A stretch of 8,275 bases of DNA, taken from NCBI GenBank assembly GCA_027325475.1, contig DAIEFO010000088.1, positions 1 through 8,275 of the forward strand, read 5' to 3'. The position numbers were made by a program, and so were the translations under genes. The notes under the pieces were generated by a model, which saw only the letters and a program-made list of their open reading frames with translations, ran no database searches and was not told the DNA's origin. The stretch comes from Desulfobacteraceae bacterium (GTDB lineage: Bacteria; Desulfobacterota; Desulfobacteria; Desulfobacterales; Desulfatirhabdiaceae). Shown in pieces: positions 1 to 6,485 of the stretch (its first letter is position 1; every line of letters begins with the position of its first letter).

Positions 1-2
1 TC

Positions 3-395
3 GACCAGACGGTTCGCCTGATCGGCAGGCCGCTGGCCGAAAAGGTCCGGGATCTGACGCTGGCCATTTATCAGAAGGGCGTCGAGCTGGCGGCCCAAAA
101 GGGCATTATCATTGCGGACACCAAATTTGAATTCGGCCTTTTAGGGGATGAACTGGTGTTGATCGACGAAGTGCTGACGCCGGATTCTTCCCGGTTCTGG
201 CCCAAGGATACCTATAAACCCGGCGGCTCTCAAGCCAGCTTCGACAAGCAGTTCGTTCGGGATTATCTCCTTTCTATCGCCTGGAACCAGAAGCCGCCGG
301 CTCCACGTCTTCCGGAACACGTCATCGAAGGCACGCGAAACCGTTATCTGGAAGCACTGCACCTTTTGGCGGGGCCTGCATATGCCATTTGCTGA
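3..395 (+). CDS. purC: Phosphoribosylaminoimidazole-succinocarboxamide synthase (SAICAR synthetase), C-terminal part
   Basis: The gene enters from the left edge, and 130 C-terminal residues are visible before the TGA at 393-395. SAICAR synthetase joins CAIR and aspartate using ATP in cytoplasmic de novo purine synthesis. The visible part carries family hallmarks: the second signature IIADTKFEFG at visible residues 36-45, then DEVLTPDSSRFW (about 55-66) and the tail motif GGSQASFDKQFVRDYL (about 74-89). The last two resemble the longer (about 300-residue) PurC type also seen in yeast Ade1, so more than half of the protein is probably outside the window. A GTG at 156 is in frame but internal, and the frame is open to the edge. 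The last 14 bases overlap the start of the next gene in another frame, so the two are probably cotranscribed. Identification is firm; only the 5' end is missing. Confidence 0.95.
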   Translation, partial: DQTVRLIGRPLAEKVRDLTLAIYQKGVELAAQKGIIIADTKFEFGLLGDELVLIDEVLTPDSSRFWPKDTYKPGGSQASFDKQFVRDYLLSIAWNQKPPAPRLPEHVIEGTRNRYLEALHLLAGPAYAIC

Positions 396-1341
396 CCATC
401 GCGTATCATTGAAACAGATTCGTCTGGAAGATGAAACATTCCGGATTTCCACGGAAATATCCGGAGATGGGCTGGTGCGTTCTGTCCGCAGGCTGGGTCT
501 GATACATCCGCCGGTTCTGCGGCCTTGCGGCGAAGGTTTTGTGGTTGTCAGCGGTTTCAGAAGGCTTGCCGCGTGCAGCGCTTTGGGGATCACTGACATA
601 CCGGTAAGGCTGATGAACTCAGATGCTTCCGATGCGGAATGTATCGAAACAGCGATTGCGGACAATGCCTTTCAGCGGCAATTGAACAGCATCGAGATGT
701 CACGCGCCCTGAAGCTGCTGTCCACCCTCTATCCGGATGTGCGATCGCTGAGCGCCGCGGCTTTGGATATGGGGCTGCCGGACAACCTGGCGATGATCGG
801 CAAGCTTCTTTTGCTTTTCGGTCTGCCGCATGAGATTCAAGGTGGGGTTGTCTCAGAAGTCCTGTCCATGGTGATGGCGCTCGAGTTAGGCCAACTGGAT
901 GGTTCCGCGGGGGTTGCTCTGACAGAGCTGTTTGGCTACCTGAAGATAGGCTTGAACAAACAGCGGGAGATACTGACACTGGTTCAGGAAATCGCCCATC
1001 GCGACCATCTTTCTGTCGGGGATGTACTGAATATTGCGGATATCCGGAACATCGTGAATCACGAAAAATGGGATCGTTCCCGGAAAACGGTTTTGCTCAG
1101 AGAGTATTTAAAACGCCGCCGCTATCCCCGTATTACATCGTTTGAGGCTGATTTTGAAAACCAGCGCCAGTCTCTGAATCTGGATCCGGCGGTGACGCTG
1201 GCGCCCCCGCGGGATTTCGAAGGCAAAACATTCAGTTTTCATATTCAGTTCAGCAGCCCTGTCGAATTGCGGCAGCGGCTTTCCCAGGTTCAGGAAATAG
1301 CTTCCGGTCCGGTTCTGGAGTCCATTTTGACGGGCTTGTGA
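382..1341 (+). CDS. Orphan ParB/Spo0J-like protein with ParB N-terminal domain
   Basis: The protein has 319 residues. The first ~85 residues look like a ParB N-terminal (ParB/Srx-fold) domain: a GLVRSVRRLGLIHPPVLRP stretch (30-48), then VVVSGFRRLAAC (54-65), where GFRR (59-62 approximately) stands in the place of the GERR/GHRR phosphate-binding motif of ParB. IADNAFQRQLNSIEMSRAL (92-110) resembles the conserved ENLQR-LNPIEEA segment, and residues ~110-170 resemble the helical DNA-binding region. The C-terminal ~130 residues are not recognised; they include a basic stretch EYLKRRRYPR (241-250). The ATG at 382 lies inside the purC end (14-base overlap). A GGCGGGG run about 7 bases upstream is a weak ribosome site, so translation may be coupled to purC. 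No ParA and no parS cluster were seen, so a chromosome-segregation role is not supported. It could be a DNA-binding regulator or a nucleotide-binding protein. Family is fairly sure, function unknown. Confidence 0.8.
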   Translation: MPFADHRVSLKQIRLEDETFRISTEISGDGLVRSVRRLGLIHPPVLRPCGEGFVVVSGFRRLAACSALGITDIPVRLMNSDASDAECIETAIADNAFQRQLNSIEMSRALKLLSTLYPDVRSLSAAALDMGLPDNLAMIGKLLLLFGLPHEIQGGVVSEVLSMVMALELGQLDGSAGVALTELFGYLKIGLNKQREILTLVQEIAHRDHLSVGDVLNIADIRNIVNHEKWDRSRKTVLLREYLKRRRYPRITSFEADFENQRQSLNLDPAVTLAPPRDFEGKTFSFHIQFSSPVELRQRLSQVQEIASGPVLESILTGL

Positions 1342-1382
1342 ATGGTCATTATGAGACTATCGCCACGGAGGCGCCGGTTTCG

Positions 1383-1471
1383 GACGACTTCGTAAAATGT
1401 TCGCAGGCAAGGCGCGCAAATCCGCAAGGAATGCAGCGCAACGCAGCATGTGGACTTTTTACGAAGCCGTC
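1383..1471. repeat. Terminal-inverted-repeat element between convergent genes
   Basis: The ends are inverted copies of each other: GACGACTTCGTAAA at 1383-1396, and its complement with one mismatch at 1458-1471. The interior, 1397-1457, is GC-rich and holds several short GC-rich words (for example GGCGCGC and CGCAACGCAGC). The element occupies most of the gap between the ParB-like gene and convergent fdhA, and its right end reaches into the fdhA stop codon. From memory it resembles dispersed 80-150 base elements common between genes in Desulfobacterota genomes. With its T/A-rich arm ends, the fold could also terminate transcription from either side. A weaker copy of the arm occurs at 7593-7654. 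Its mobility is inferred only. Confidence 0.7.
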
Positions 1472-4160
1472 AAAATTGACTTTCTGATAGCTTATCAATA
1501 GCTACGCTGCAAGCCTTGAACTCTGCGGTCAGTGTGATCGGATCAAGAGCGGGGTTGGTGAGCCAGTTGGCGCAGGTATCCCGAAAATGAAACGACATCC
1601 AGACCATGCCCTGAGGGACTTCCTCCGTAATATTGGCTTTGATGGACACCTCTCCCCGCCGGGATTTCACCCTTATGATTTCTCCCTGCCGAATTCCCCG
1701 TGCGTCCGCATCTGCAAAGGAAATATCTGCGGTCTCTTCACTTAAAAGATTGTTGAGCCCCTTACATCGGCCGGTTTGAGTGCGGGTGTGATAATGACCC
1801 AGGCGGCGGCCGGTGCTGAGAACGAGCGGATAATCTTTATCGGGAACTTCGGCCGGCGGTGTCCAGTCCACCGGAATGAACCGCCCCAGACCGCAGGAGA
1901 ATTTTCCTTCCTTATGAAGAATGCAGGTGCCGGGATGCTCTTCATCGGTGCAGGGGAACTGGAGACCATCACCTTCAAGTCGCGAATATTTGATGCCGGT
2001 CAATGGCGGTGCAAGCACGGAAATTTCGTTATCCCAGATGTCACGAGCGCTGTCGGACGGCCAGTTATGCCCCATGCGCCTGGCGATCTGCTTGAATATC
2101 AACCAGTTGGGTTTGGCTTCTCCCGGAGGTGAACTGGCGGTTCTGACCCGGCTGATCCGGCGCTCGCTGCTGGCAAATGTCCCGTCGTTTTCACTCCAGG
2201 CCGCTGCAGGAAGGATCACATCCGCAAATCGGGTCGTTTCAGTTTGAAAAATATCCTGGCATACCAGAAACTCCGCGCTTGCCAGTTCGTGTTCGACTTT
2301 TCGAATATCCGGCTCGGTGTTGGCCAGATTTTCGCCAAAAATATAAAGCCCCTTGATAGCGCCGGTGACCAGCCCATCCATCATCTGGGGGATCATCAGG
2401 CCGTTTTTGTCGGGCAGATGATCGACATTCCAGGCTTTTTCAAATTTAGCTCTGGCCTGGGGATCCGTTACATTCTGGTATCCGGGAAATACGTTGGGCA
2501 GCGCTCCCATGTCGCAGGCGCCCTGAACATTGTTTTGTCCTCGCAGCGGATTCACGCCGCCGCACGCCACGCCCATGTTGCCTAACAGCATCTGCAGATT
2601 GGCTGTGGATACCACATTGTTTCTGCCACAGGTGTGTTCGGTGATTCCCAGTGTATAGCAGAGCATGCAGGGCTTGGTTGCAGCCAGTCTGCGGGCGATA
2701 TCTCGAATCAAATCCGGGCTGACGCCGCAGATTTTTGAGGCCTCTTCGGGCGGACAGGTTTGAACTTTTTCTTTCAGCTCTTTGAAACCTGTGGTACAGG
2801 AATTCACGAATTTCTGATCATAGAGGTCTTCTGCAATTAAAACATGCATCAAGCTGTTTAAAAATGCAATGTCGCTTCCCACTTTGATCTGGGCGTGAAC
2901 CTGGGCAAAATCCGCGAGCCGTTGCTTTCGGGGATCCACCAGAATGAGCTGAGCGCCGTTCATCACCGCATTTTTTAAAAAGGTTGCGGCAACCGGGTGC
3001 GCCTCCGTCATGTTGGAGCCGATCACGAGAAACATTTTGGCTTTGGCGAATTCGGCGAACGAGTTGGTCATGGCGCCGGTGCCAAAAGAAGCCGCAAGCC
3101 CGGCGACAGTCGGCGCATGACAGGTTCGCGCGCAGTGGTCGATATTGTTGGTGCCGATGACCGCGCGGAAAAGTTTTTGCATGGCATACGAATCTTCATT
3201 GATACTTCTGGCGCAACTGATACCGGCAAGCGCATCCGGGCCATGTTTAACGATAATTTCCTGAAATTTTTCCGCTACCAAATCTAATGCTTCATCCCAG
3301 GAGGCTTCGCGAAATCGGTTGTTTTCTTTGATCAGAGGGGCCTTCAGCCGATCTTCGGAGTAAATGAAATCATATCCGAACCTGCCCTTGACGCATAAAC
3401 GGCCCTTGTTGGGTTCGGCGTCTTCGACGCCGGTCACCTGGACAATCTTGCCGTCCTTCACATGCAGCAATTGCTGGCATCCGACACCGCAGTAAGGGCA
3501 GGTCGTGCGAACCTGGGTCGTTTCCCACGCCCGCCAGCGAAAAGAGGATTTCTTTTCGAGCATACCGCCCACAGGGCATACCTGTACGCACTCGCCACAG
3601 GAGACGCATTTGTCCGGGTTAAAAATCAGCCGGGGGCCGTCTCCCGTATTTTCGATATCAAGGGCGCCGATGTTCTGAATTTCCCTGCAGGCGCTGACAC
3701 AGCGCAGACATAAAATACAGCGTTCCGGCCAATGTTTGATGAAAGTTGTCTGATATGCGGGAATCAGATTCCGTTTGGGGACATGACAGCCAATGCTTTT
3801 AATATCATATTCAAAAGTAAGATCCTGAAGCCTGCATGCGCCCGCTTTGTCGCAGACAGGGCAATCCAGCGGATGATTGGCTAAAATCCGCTTCAATGCT
3901 TCCTGGCGCATGTGAAAAAGGCGATCTGACCGGGTTGTAACCGACATGCCATTTTGAACGGGTGTTGTACACGCGGTTACGGGTTCAGCTTGTCCCGCCA
4001 CTTCGACGATGCACAAGCGGCAAGACCCAATGGGCTTTAATCTTTCATGAAAGCAGAGTGTTGGAATGATGATACCTGCATTTTTCGCCGCCTCAAGAAT
4101 GGTGATGCCTTTTTGGGAGATGACGTCCTGGTTGTCTATCGTCAGTAAAATTGTATTCAT
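1470..4160 (-). CDS. fdhA: Formate dehydrogenase alpha subunit, cytoplasmic, Mo/W-bis-MGD and multi-Fe-S
   Basis: The 896-residue protein interconverts formate and CO2 at a Mo- or W-pterin site. Visible in order: an N-terminal [2Fe-2S] domain (Cys36, 47, 50, 64); a His-Cys [4Fe-4S] site (His96, Cys100, 103, 109) as in NuoG and Fe-hydrogenases; two ferredoxin [4Fe-4S] sites (Cys148, 151, 154, 158 and Cys185, 188, 191, 195); the MopB [4Fe-4S] site (Cys221, 224, 228, 256); the catalytic segment DHCARTCHAP, where Cys347 aligns with the selenocysteine of E. coli FdhF and His348 follows; the formate dehydrogenase signature GQNNVQGACDMG (541-552); and a dinucleotide-binding C-terminal domain from about 775. 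Residue 347 is encoded by TGT, so this is the Cys form. There is no Tat signal, so it should be cytoplasmic. Length is normal for this NuoG-like class. GAGGAGA lies 10 bases before the ATG. The usual NuoE/NuoF-type or electron-transfer partners are not adjacent; the upstream neighbour is a DUF1573 gene 15 bases away. Electron acceptor is unknown. Confidence 0.95.
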   Translation of the reverse strand: MNTILLTIDNQDVISQKGITILEAAKNAGIIIPTLCFHERLKPIGSCRLCIVEVAGQAEPVTACTTPVQNGMSVTTRSDRLFHMRQEALKRILANHPLDCPVCDKAGACRLQDLTFEYDIKSIGCHVPKRNLIPAYQTTFIKHWPERCILCLRCVSACREIQNIGALDIENTGDGPRLIFNPDKCVSCGECVQVCPVGGMLEKKSSFRWRAWETTQVRTTCPYCGVGCQQLLHVKDGKIVQVTGVEDAEPNKGRLCVKGRFGYDFIYSEDRLKAPLIKENNRFREASWDEALDLVAEKFQEIIVKHGPDALAGISCARSINEDSYAMQKLFRAVIGTNNIDHCARTCHAPTVAGLAASFGTGAMTNSFAEFAKAKMFLVIGSNMTEAHPVAATFLKNAVMNGAQLILVDPRKQRLADFAQVHAQIKVGSDIAFLNSLMHVLIAEDLYDQKFVNSCTTGFKELKEKVQTCPPEEASKICGVSPDLIRDIARRLAATKPCMLCYTLGITEHTCGRNNVVSTANLQMLLGNMGVACGGVNPLRGQNNVQGACDMGALPNVFPGYQNVTDPQARAKFEKAWNVDHLPDKNGLMIPQMMDGLVTGAIKGLYIFGENLANTEPDIRKVEHELASAEFLVCQDIFQTETTRFADVILPAAAWSENDGTFASSERRISRVRTASSPPGEAKPNWLIFKQIARRMGHNWPSDSARDIWDNEISVLAPPLTGIKYSRLEGDGLQFPCTDEEHPGTCILHKEGKFSCGLGRFIPVDWTPPAEVPDKDYPLVLSTGRRLGHYHTRTQTGRCKGLNNLLSEETADISFADADARGIRQGEIIRVKSRRGEVSIKANITEEVPQGMVWMSFHFRDTCANWLTNPALDPITLTAEFKACSVAIDKLSESQF

Positions 4161-4170
4161 AGTTCTCTGT

Positions 4171-4177
4171 TCTCCTC
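4171..4177 (-). promoter_or_regulatory. Ribosome binding site of fdhA overlapping the upstream stop codon
   Basis: On the minus strand the sequence reads TGAGGAGA followed by 10 bases and then the fdhA ATG. The first bases are the TGA stop of the DUF1573 gene, so ribosomes ending there sit on the fdhA Shine-Dalgarno site. This supports an operon with possible translational coupling. Confidence 0.7.
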
Positions 4178-4898
4178 ACTGTGCCTTTTTCTTAGATTCC
4201 AGAATCTGCCCATAAACGCTGATCTCAAGCTCCGGCTTGATGGGGCTGTTCGTCTTCAGCAAGATGACATCATAATAACGGCCGGGAGTTTTTCTCAGAT
4301 TTTCAGCCGTCAAAATATAGGTTGTTGTATTGTTTTCCTGCTTTTTTTCAAATTTTACCTGAATATCGCTGCTGTTTCTCGCTTTGGCTTCCAGCACGTT
4401 GAATGGATATTTGGGATCAGGGGCAATGGTAACAGAGCCGCTGACAGGCTCGCCGGCGTTTCCACGCAAAACCAGTTTATCTGGAGTGATATTTGCGAAT
4501 TTATCGACATTGCCTGTCATTTCAAGCACTACATCGGGCTGCTTTGCGGCGCTGGTTTCCACCAGAACACTTTTTTTCAGCAAGGTTCCGCCATATCCGG
4601 TGGAGTTCACTTTGACGGTAATTTTGCCCTCGCCTCCAACGGGAATCTGTCTCGTATAAAAAACCGCTGTGCAACCGCAGCTTGTTTTGACATTCAGGAT
4701 GGACAGGATATCGCTTCCCTTGTTTATGACTTTAAAATCATGGACAATTTCTGTACCTTCGACAACGGACGGAAATTTGAACCGAGTTTCCGGCATGAAG
4801 AACGGGCCTGGTTCCTGTTTGTCTTCAGCACTGGATATCAGAGGTAGAGCAACAAAACATACCATGAGAATAACACACAGATAACGGTCAACTTTCAT
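4176..4898 (-). CDS. Exported DUF1573 domain protein
   Basis: The protein has 240 residues from the chosen start. An ATG nine codons upstream (4925) is open, but the ATG at 4898 follows a GGAGG with ideal 8-base spacing and begins a proper signal peptide: MKVDRY, a hydrophobic core (residues 7-21) and a probable cleavage after SSA (24). Residues ~36-135 look like the DUF1573 beta-sandwich: the FKFPSVVEGTEIVHDFKVINKG stretch and the hallmark NVKTSCGCTAV with Cys74 and Cys76. The rest (about 140-230) looks like a second all-beta domain. Such domains are usually periplasmic or surface proteins of unknown role. The CGC pair could be a disulfide or a metal or cofactor site; this is not established. 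It lies directly upstream of fdhA, probably in one transcript, although FdhA should be cytoplasmic and this protein exported. That mismatch leaves the functional link unclear. Confidence 0.85.
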   Translation of the reverse strand: MKVDRYLCVILMVCFVALPLISSAEDKQEPGPFFMPETRFKFPSVVEGTEIVHDFKVINKGSDILSILNVKTSCGCTAVFYTRQIPVGGEGKITVKVNSTGYGGTLLKKSVLVETSAAKQPDVVLEMTGNVDKFANITPDKLVLRGNAGEPVSGSVTIAPDPKYPFNVLEAKARNSSDIQVKFEKKQENNTTTYILTAENLRKTPGRYYDVILLKTNSPIKPELEISVYGQILESKKKAQ

Positions 4899-4906
4899 CA
4901 ACAAAT

Positions 4907-4911
4907 CCTCC
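4907..4911 (-). promoter_or_regulatory. Ribosome binding site deciding the DUF1573 start
   Basis: A perfect GGAGG on the minus strand lies 8 bases before the ATG at 4898. The longer in-frame start at 4925 would place this site inside the coding sequence and would add a stretch before the signal peptide, so the shorter start is preferred. Confidence 0.75.
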
Positions 4912-5251
4912 ATTAAGATTATCATCTGATTTTTATTGGAAATATTGCCAACGCAACGAGTGCGTCATAACGAACCCACAGGAATTGGATATTCCTGCGT
5001 TCGACATTGCACAGAAGAAACACCTTCGGTCGGTAACGTAACCCACTCAAAAAATATTCTGGGAAAAGACGAAAGAAAGGAAAATGGACAGCGAATCAGA
5101 GGCTATCAAGTGACATGATTTTTCGGTCTTTTCCTGTGCCCGCCAGCCTGGGGGCATTCAACGTCTTTCAGGTAAAACCAAAAAATAAACGCATAGGGAT
5201 GCACCTTGAAAAATTGTTGGAAATTGCAGTTACGACAGTCTCATAGTTTAT

Positions 5252-5306
5252 ATTTGAGAATAATTCAAATTCATAAAAATTATAATATACCGTTGAATAT
5301 AACCGG
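5252..5306. promoter_or_regulatory. Possible operator/promoter cluster upstream of the lipoprotein-modE unit
   Basis: An ATTTGA-N7-TCAAAT inverted repeat (5252-5270) is followed by a TATAAT (5281-5286) and by two direct words, AATATACCG (5284-5292) and AATATAACCGG (5296-5306). The arrangement is compatible with a regulated promoter, and TATA-rich sites would be in keeping with ModE-type operators. It does not match the E. coli ModE consensus closely, and AT-rich sequence produces such patterns by chance. Treat as a candidate only. Confidence 0.2.
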
Positions 5307-5452
5307 AGCAGGTGGCTTTGTGAAAAGCTGATATTTGTAACCTGTCAGTTTTAATCAGAAAGAATTCGAATTCCGACAAGATGCTTGTTTTCAATTTCCA
5401 TGAATGCTAAAAGCAAAGGAAGAATGGAATCAACCCGAAAAGGACATCATTC

Positions 5453-5974
5453 ATGAGAACGAAGGTAAGCTGCTCCATGAAAAGCCCCCTGATTTTGATG
5501 GTCGCCCTGCTTTTATTAACATCTTGCAGCAGCCGGTTTTTTTCGTATAAAGGGGCTGTTGTCACTCAGAAAGACCAGATGATACCGCTTCAGGAAACAG
5601 AGAACCAGGGCGTTTGGAAAACCAATGAACTTGCGGTGAATTATCACTATTCGAGGATGTCTGAAGCGCTGAAAATTTCCGGAACTGTCAAGCTGCTTGG
5701 GGGATTTGCAATAGGTTTCAGCTCGATTCATCAACTTTCTGTTCAGTTGCTGTTTCTGGACAGTCATGGCGTCGTTATCGAAAACGCTGCCCTTTTTTCT
5801 GCCGAGTCGGACCGTTCTATGGATATAATGCCCATGAAGTTTGAAAGAACAATCGCCGTTCCTCCTGAAACTCGATATATTTCATTCACTTATGATGGCG
5901 TCTTGATTGACGGGAGTACCGATTCGACATCGGTCAATATTGGAAATTCGCCGTCCCGATCGTTACGATGGTGA
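5453..5974 (+). CDS. Predicted lipoprotein of unknown function
   Basis: The protein has 173 residues. A lipoprotein signal is clear: MRTKVSCSMKS, a hydrophobic stretch (12-22), and the lipobox LLTSC with Cys25 as the predicted acylated residue. Ser follows at +2, which in E. coli rules would send it to the outer membrane. AAAAGGA 8 bases upstream supports the ATG at 5453; the ATG at 5477 is a poorer alternative. The mature part is predicted to be mostly beta-strand, with SGTVKLLGGF (76-85), VQLLFLDSHGVVIE (97-110) and a TRYISFTYDGVLIDG stretch near 140-154. I do not recognise the family. The C-terminus may be shifted: the -1 frame is open from 5911 to 6054, reads FDIGQYWKFAVPIV and continues into a charged tail that ends exactly at the modE start. 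A one-base indel between about 5911 and 5974 would give a protein of about 200 residues. Confidence 0.75.
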   Translation: MRTKVSCSMKSPLILMVALLLLTSCSSRFFSYKGAVVTQKDQMIPLQETENQGVWKTNELAVNYHYSRMSEALKISGTVKLLGGFAIGFSSIHQLSVQLLFLDSHGVVIENAALFSAESDRSMDIMPMKFERTIAVPPETRYISFTYDGVLIDGSTDSTSVNIGNSPSRSLRW

Positions 5975-6054
5975 TGAAATCACAACCAGCCAAGAAAGAG
6001 GATGCCGCAGATAATGCAGAGGATACAAAAACAGGTTCTGGCAAGCGGGTATGA
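5974..6054 (+). CDS. 26-residue open reading frame linking the lipoprotein gene and modE (or shifted lipoprotein tail)
   Basis: An ATG at 5974 overlaps the lipoprotein stop (TGATG). The frame reads 26 codons and ends in a TGA that overlaps the modE start (ATGA at 6051-6054). The peptide is highly charged and hydrophilic (MKSQPAKKEDAADN, then EDTKTGSGKRV), with no membrane segment or known motif. No Shine-Dalgarno site is evident, so initiation would need coupling. The alternative is that this is the natural disordered C-terminal tail of the lipoprotein, separated by a single frameshift: the same frame is open upstream to 5911 and looks protein-like. I favour the tail explanation slightly. As an independent gene it is weak. 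Confidence 0.3.
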   Translation: MKSQPAKKEDAADNAEDTKTGSGKRV

Positions 6055-6485
6055 CAAAGGAAACTGAAGCGCTTTTTGGCGTACGATCCAAAATATGGTT
6101 TGAGGACAGCTCCGGGGAAGTGATTTTTGGGCTGGGAAGGCTGAAAATGCTGGAAGCCATTCAGCGCCAGGGCTCTATTCAGGCTGCGGCCAAGGAACTG
6201 AAAATGAGCTATCGCGCCATATGGGGACGGATCACGGCGACAGAAAGCAGAATCGGAAGACAACTGCTGATCAGAAATATTGGCGGCTCTGCCGGTGGGG
6301 GGTCTGAGCTTACTCCATATGCCGTCGAGCTTCTTGAAAAATTCAGAGATATTCATCGGCGTGTGGCCGATGAAGCGGACAGACTGTTTCAAGAAGAAAT
6401 ATTATCGCAGTTAACGCCCGATGAAGAACAGGGCGCGATTGCCGAAGTCCACCACAATTCGCGCCCCTGCCGGCCTATTCGGTAA
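6051..6485 (+). CDS. ModE-like winged-helix transcriptional regulator, DNA-binding domain only
   Basis: The 144-residue protein matches the N-terminal DNA-binding domain of ModE (LysR-type winged helix). Residues 22-36 give the strand-helix entry GEVIFGLGRLKMLEA, 41-62 the helix-turn-helix GSIQAAAKELKMSYRAIWGRI, and 72-90 the wing motif LLIRNIGGSAGGGSELTPY, with the Gly-rich loop and LT typical of the family. The helix after that (91-118) probably dimerises. E. coli ModE carries two TOBE/Mop domains that bind molybdate after this region; here they are absent, so metal sensing, if any, is unexplained. The start overlaps the preceding frame by ATGA and has only a weak ribosome site. The 3' end overlaps cobT tail to tail by 11 bases. 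Its place across the intergenic region from fdhA makes control of that Mo/W enzyme plausible but unproven. Confidence 0.85.
   Translation: MTKETEALFGVRSKIWFEDSSGEVIFGLGRLKMLEAIQRQGSIQAAAKELKMSYRAIWGRITATESRIGRQLLIRNIGGSAGGGSELTPYAVELLEKFRDIHRRVADEADRLFQEEILSQLTPDEEQGAIAEVHHNSRPCRPIR
6431..6466 (-). terminator. Probable cobT terminator hairpin inside the modE coding sequence
   Basis: GGGCGCGATTG (6431-6441) pairs with CAATTCGCGCCC (6455-6466): eight perfect GC-rich pairs, a one-base bulge and three more, with a 13-base loop. In the cobT direction it starts 9 bases after the cobT stop and is followed by TGTTCTTCAT, a moderately U-rich tract. In the modE direction there is no T-run and the hairpin lies before the stop, so it fits cobT better. 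Confidence 0.5.

Larger units (their letters stand above)
4899..5452. other. Divergent intergenic region, probably with promoters for both flanking units
   Basis: These 554 bases lie between the starts of the DUF1573-fdhA pair (leftward) and the lipoprotein gene (rightward), so both promoters should be here. No convincing gene is seen; an open frame at 4936-5118 starts with TTG without a ribosome site and looks non-coding. The part from about 5240 to 5300 is very AT-rich, with a TATAAT at 5281-5286 (+) but no good -35 box at normal spacing. Notable local structure: an AGGAAT/ATTCCT hairpin (4979-4995), a 9-base inverted repeat GGAAAAGAC (5062-5070 and 5126-5134), ATTTGA-N7-TCAAAT (5252-5270), tandem AATATACCG/AATATAACCGG words (5284-5306), and a GAATTCGAATTC palindrome near 5363-5374. 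I could not recognise a riboswitch or small RNA. Confidence 0.6.

Noticed and set aside
1350..1362. TATGAGACTATCG recurs inverted at 5233-5245 with one mismatch
   Set aside because: Many 13-base matches with one mismatch are expected by chance in a window of this size, and the flanks do not match.
4899..4925. Longer start of the DUF1573 gene at 4925
   Set aside because: It would add nine residues before a good signal peptide and bury the GGAGG that serves the ATG at 4898.
4936..5118. Open frame of 60 codons in the divergent intergenic region
   Set aside because: It starts with TTG, has no ribosome site, and its composition does not look protein-like.
5312..5330. Sigma-54-like TGGC...GC in front of the lipoprotein gene
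   Set aside because: The spacing between the GG and GC elements is one base too long and the rest of the consensus is missing.
5934..6392. Minus-strand open frame of 152 codons across the modE gene
   Set aside because: It is opposite a clear ModE domain and shows no recognisable protein features.
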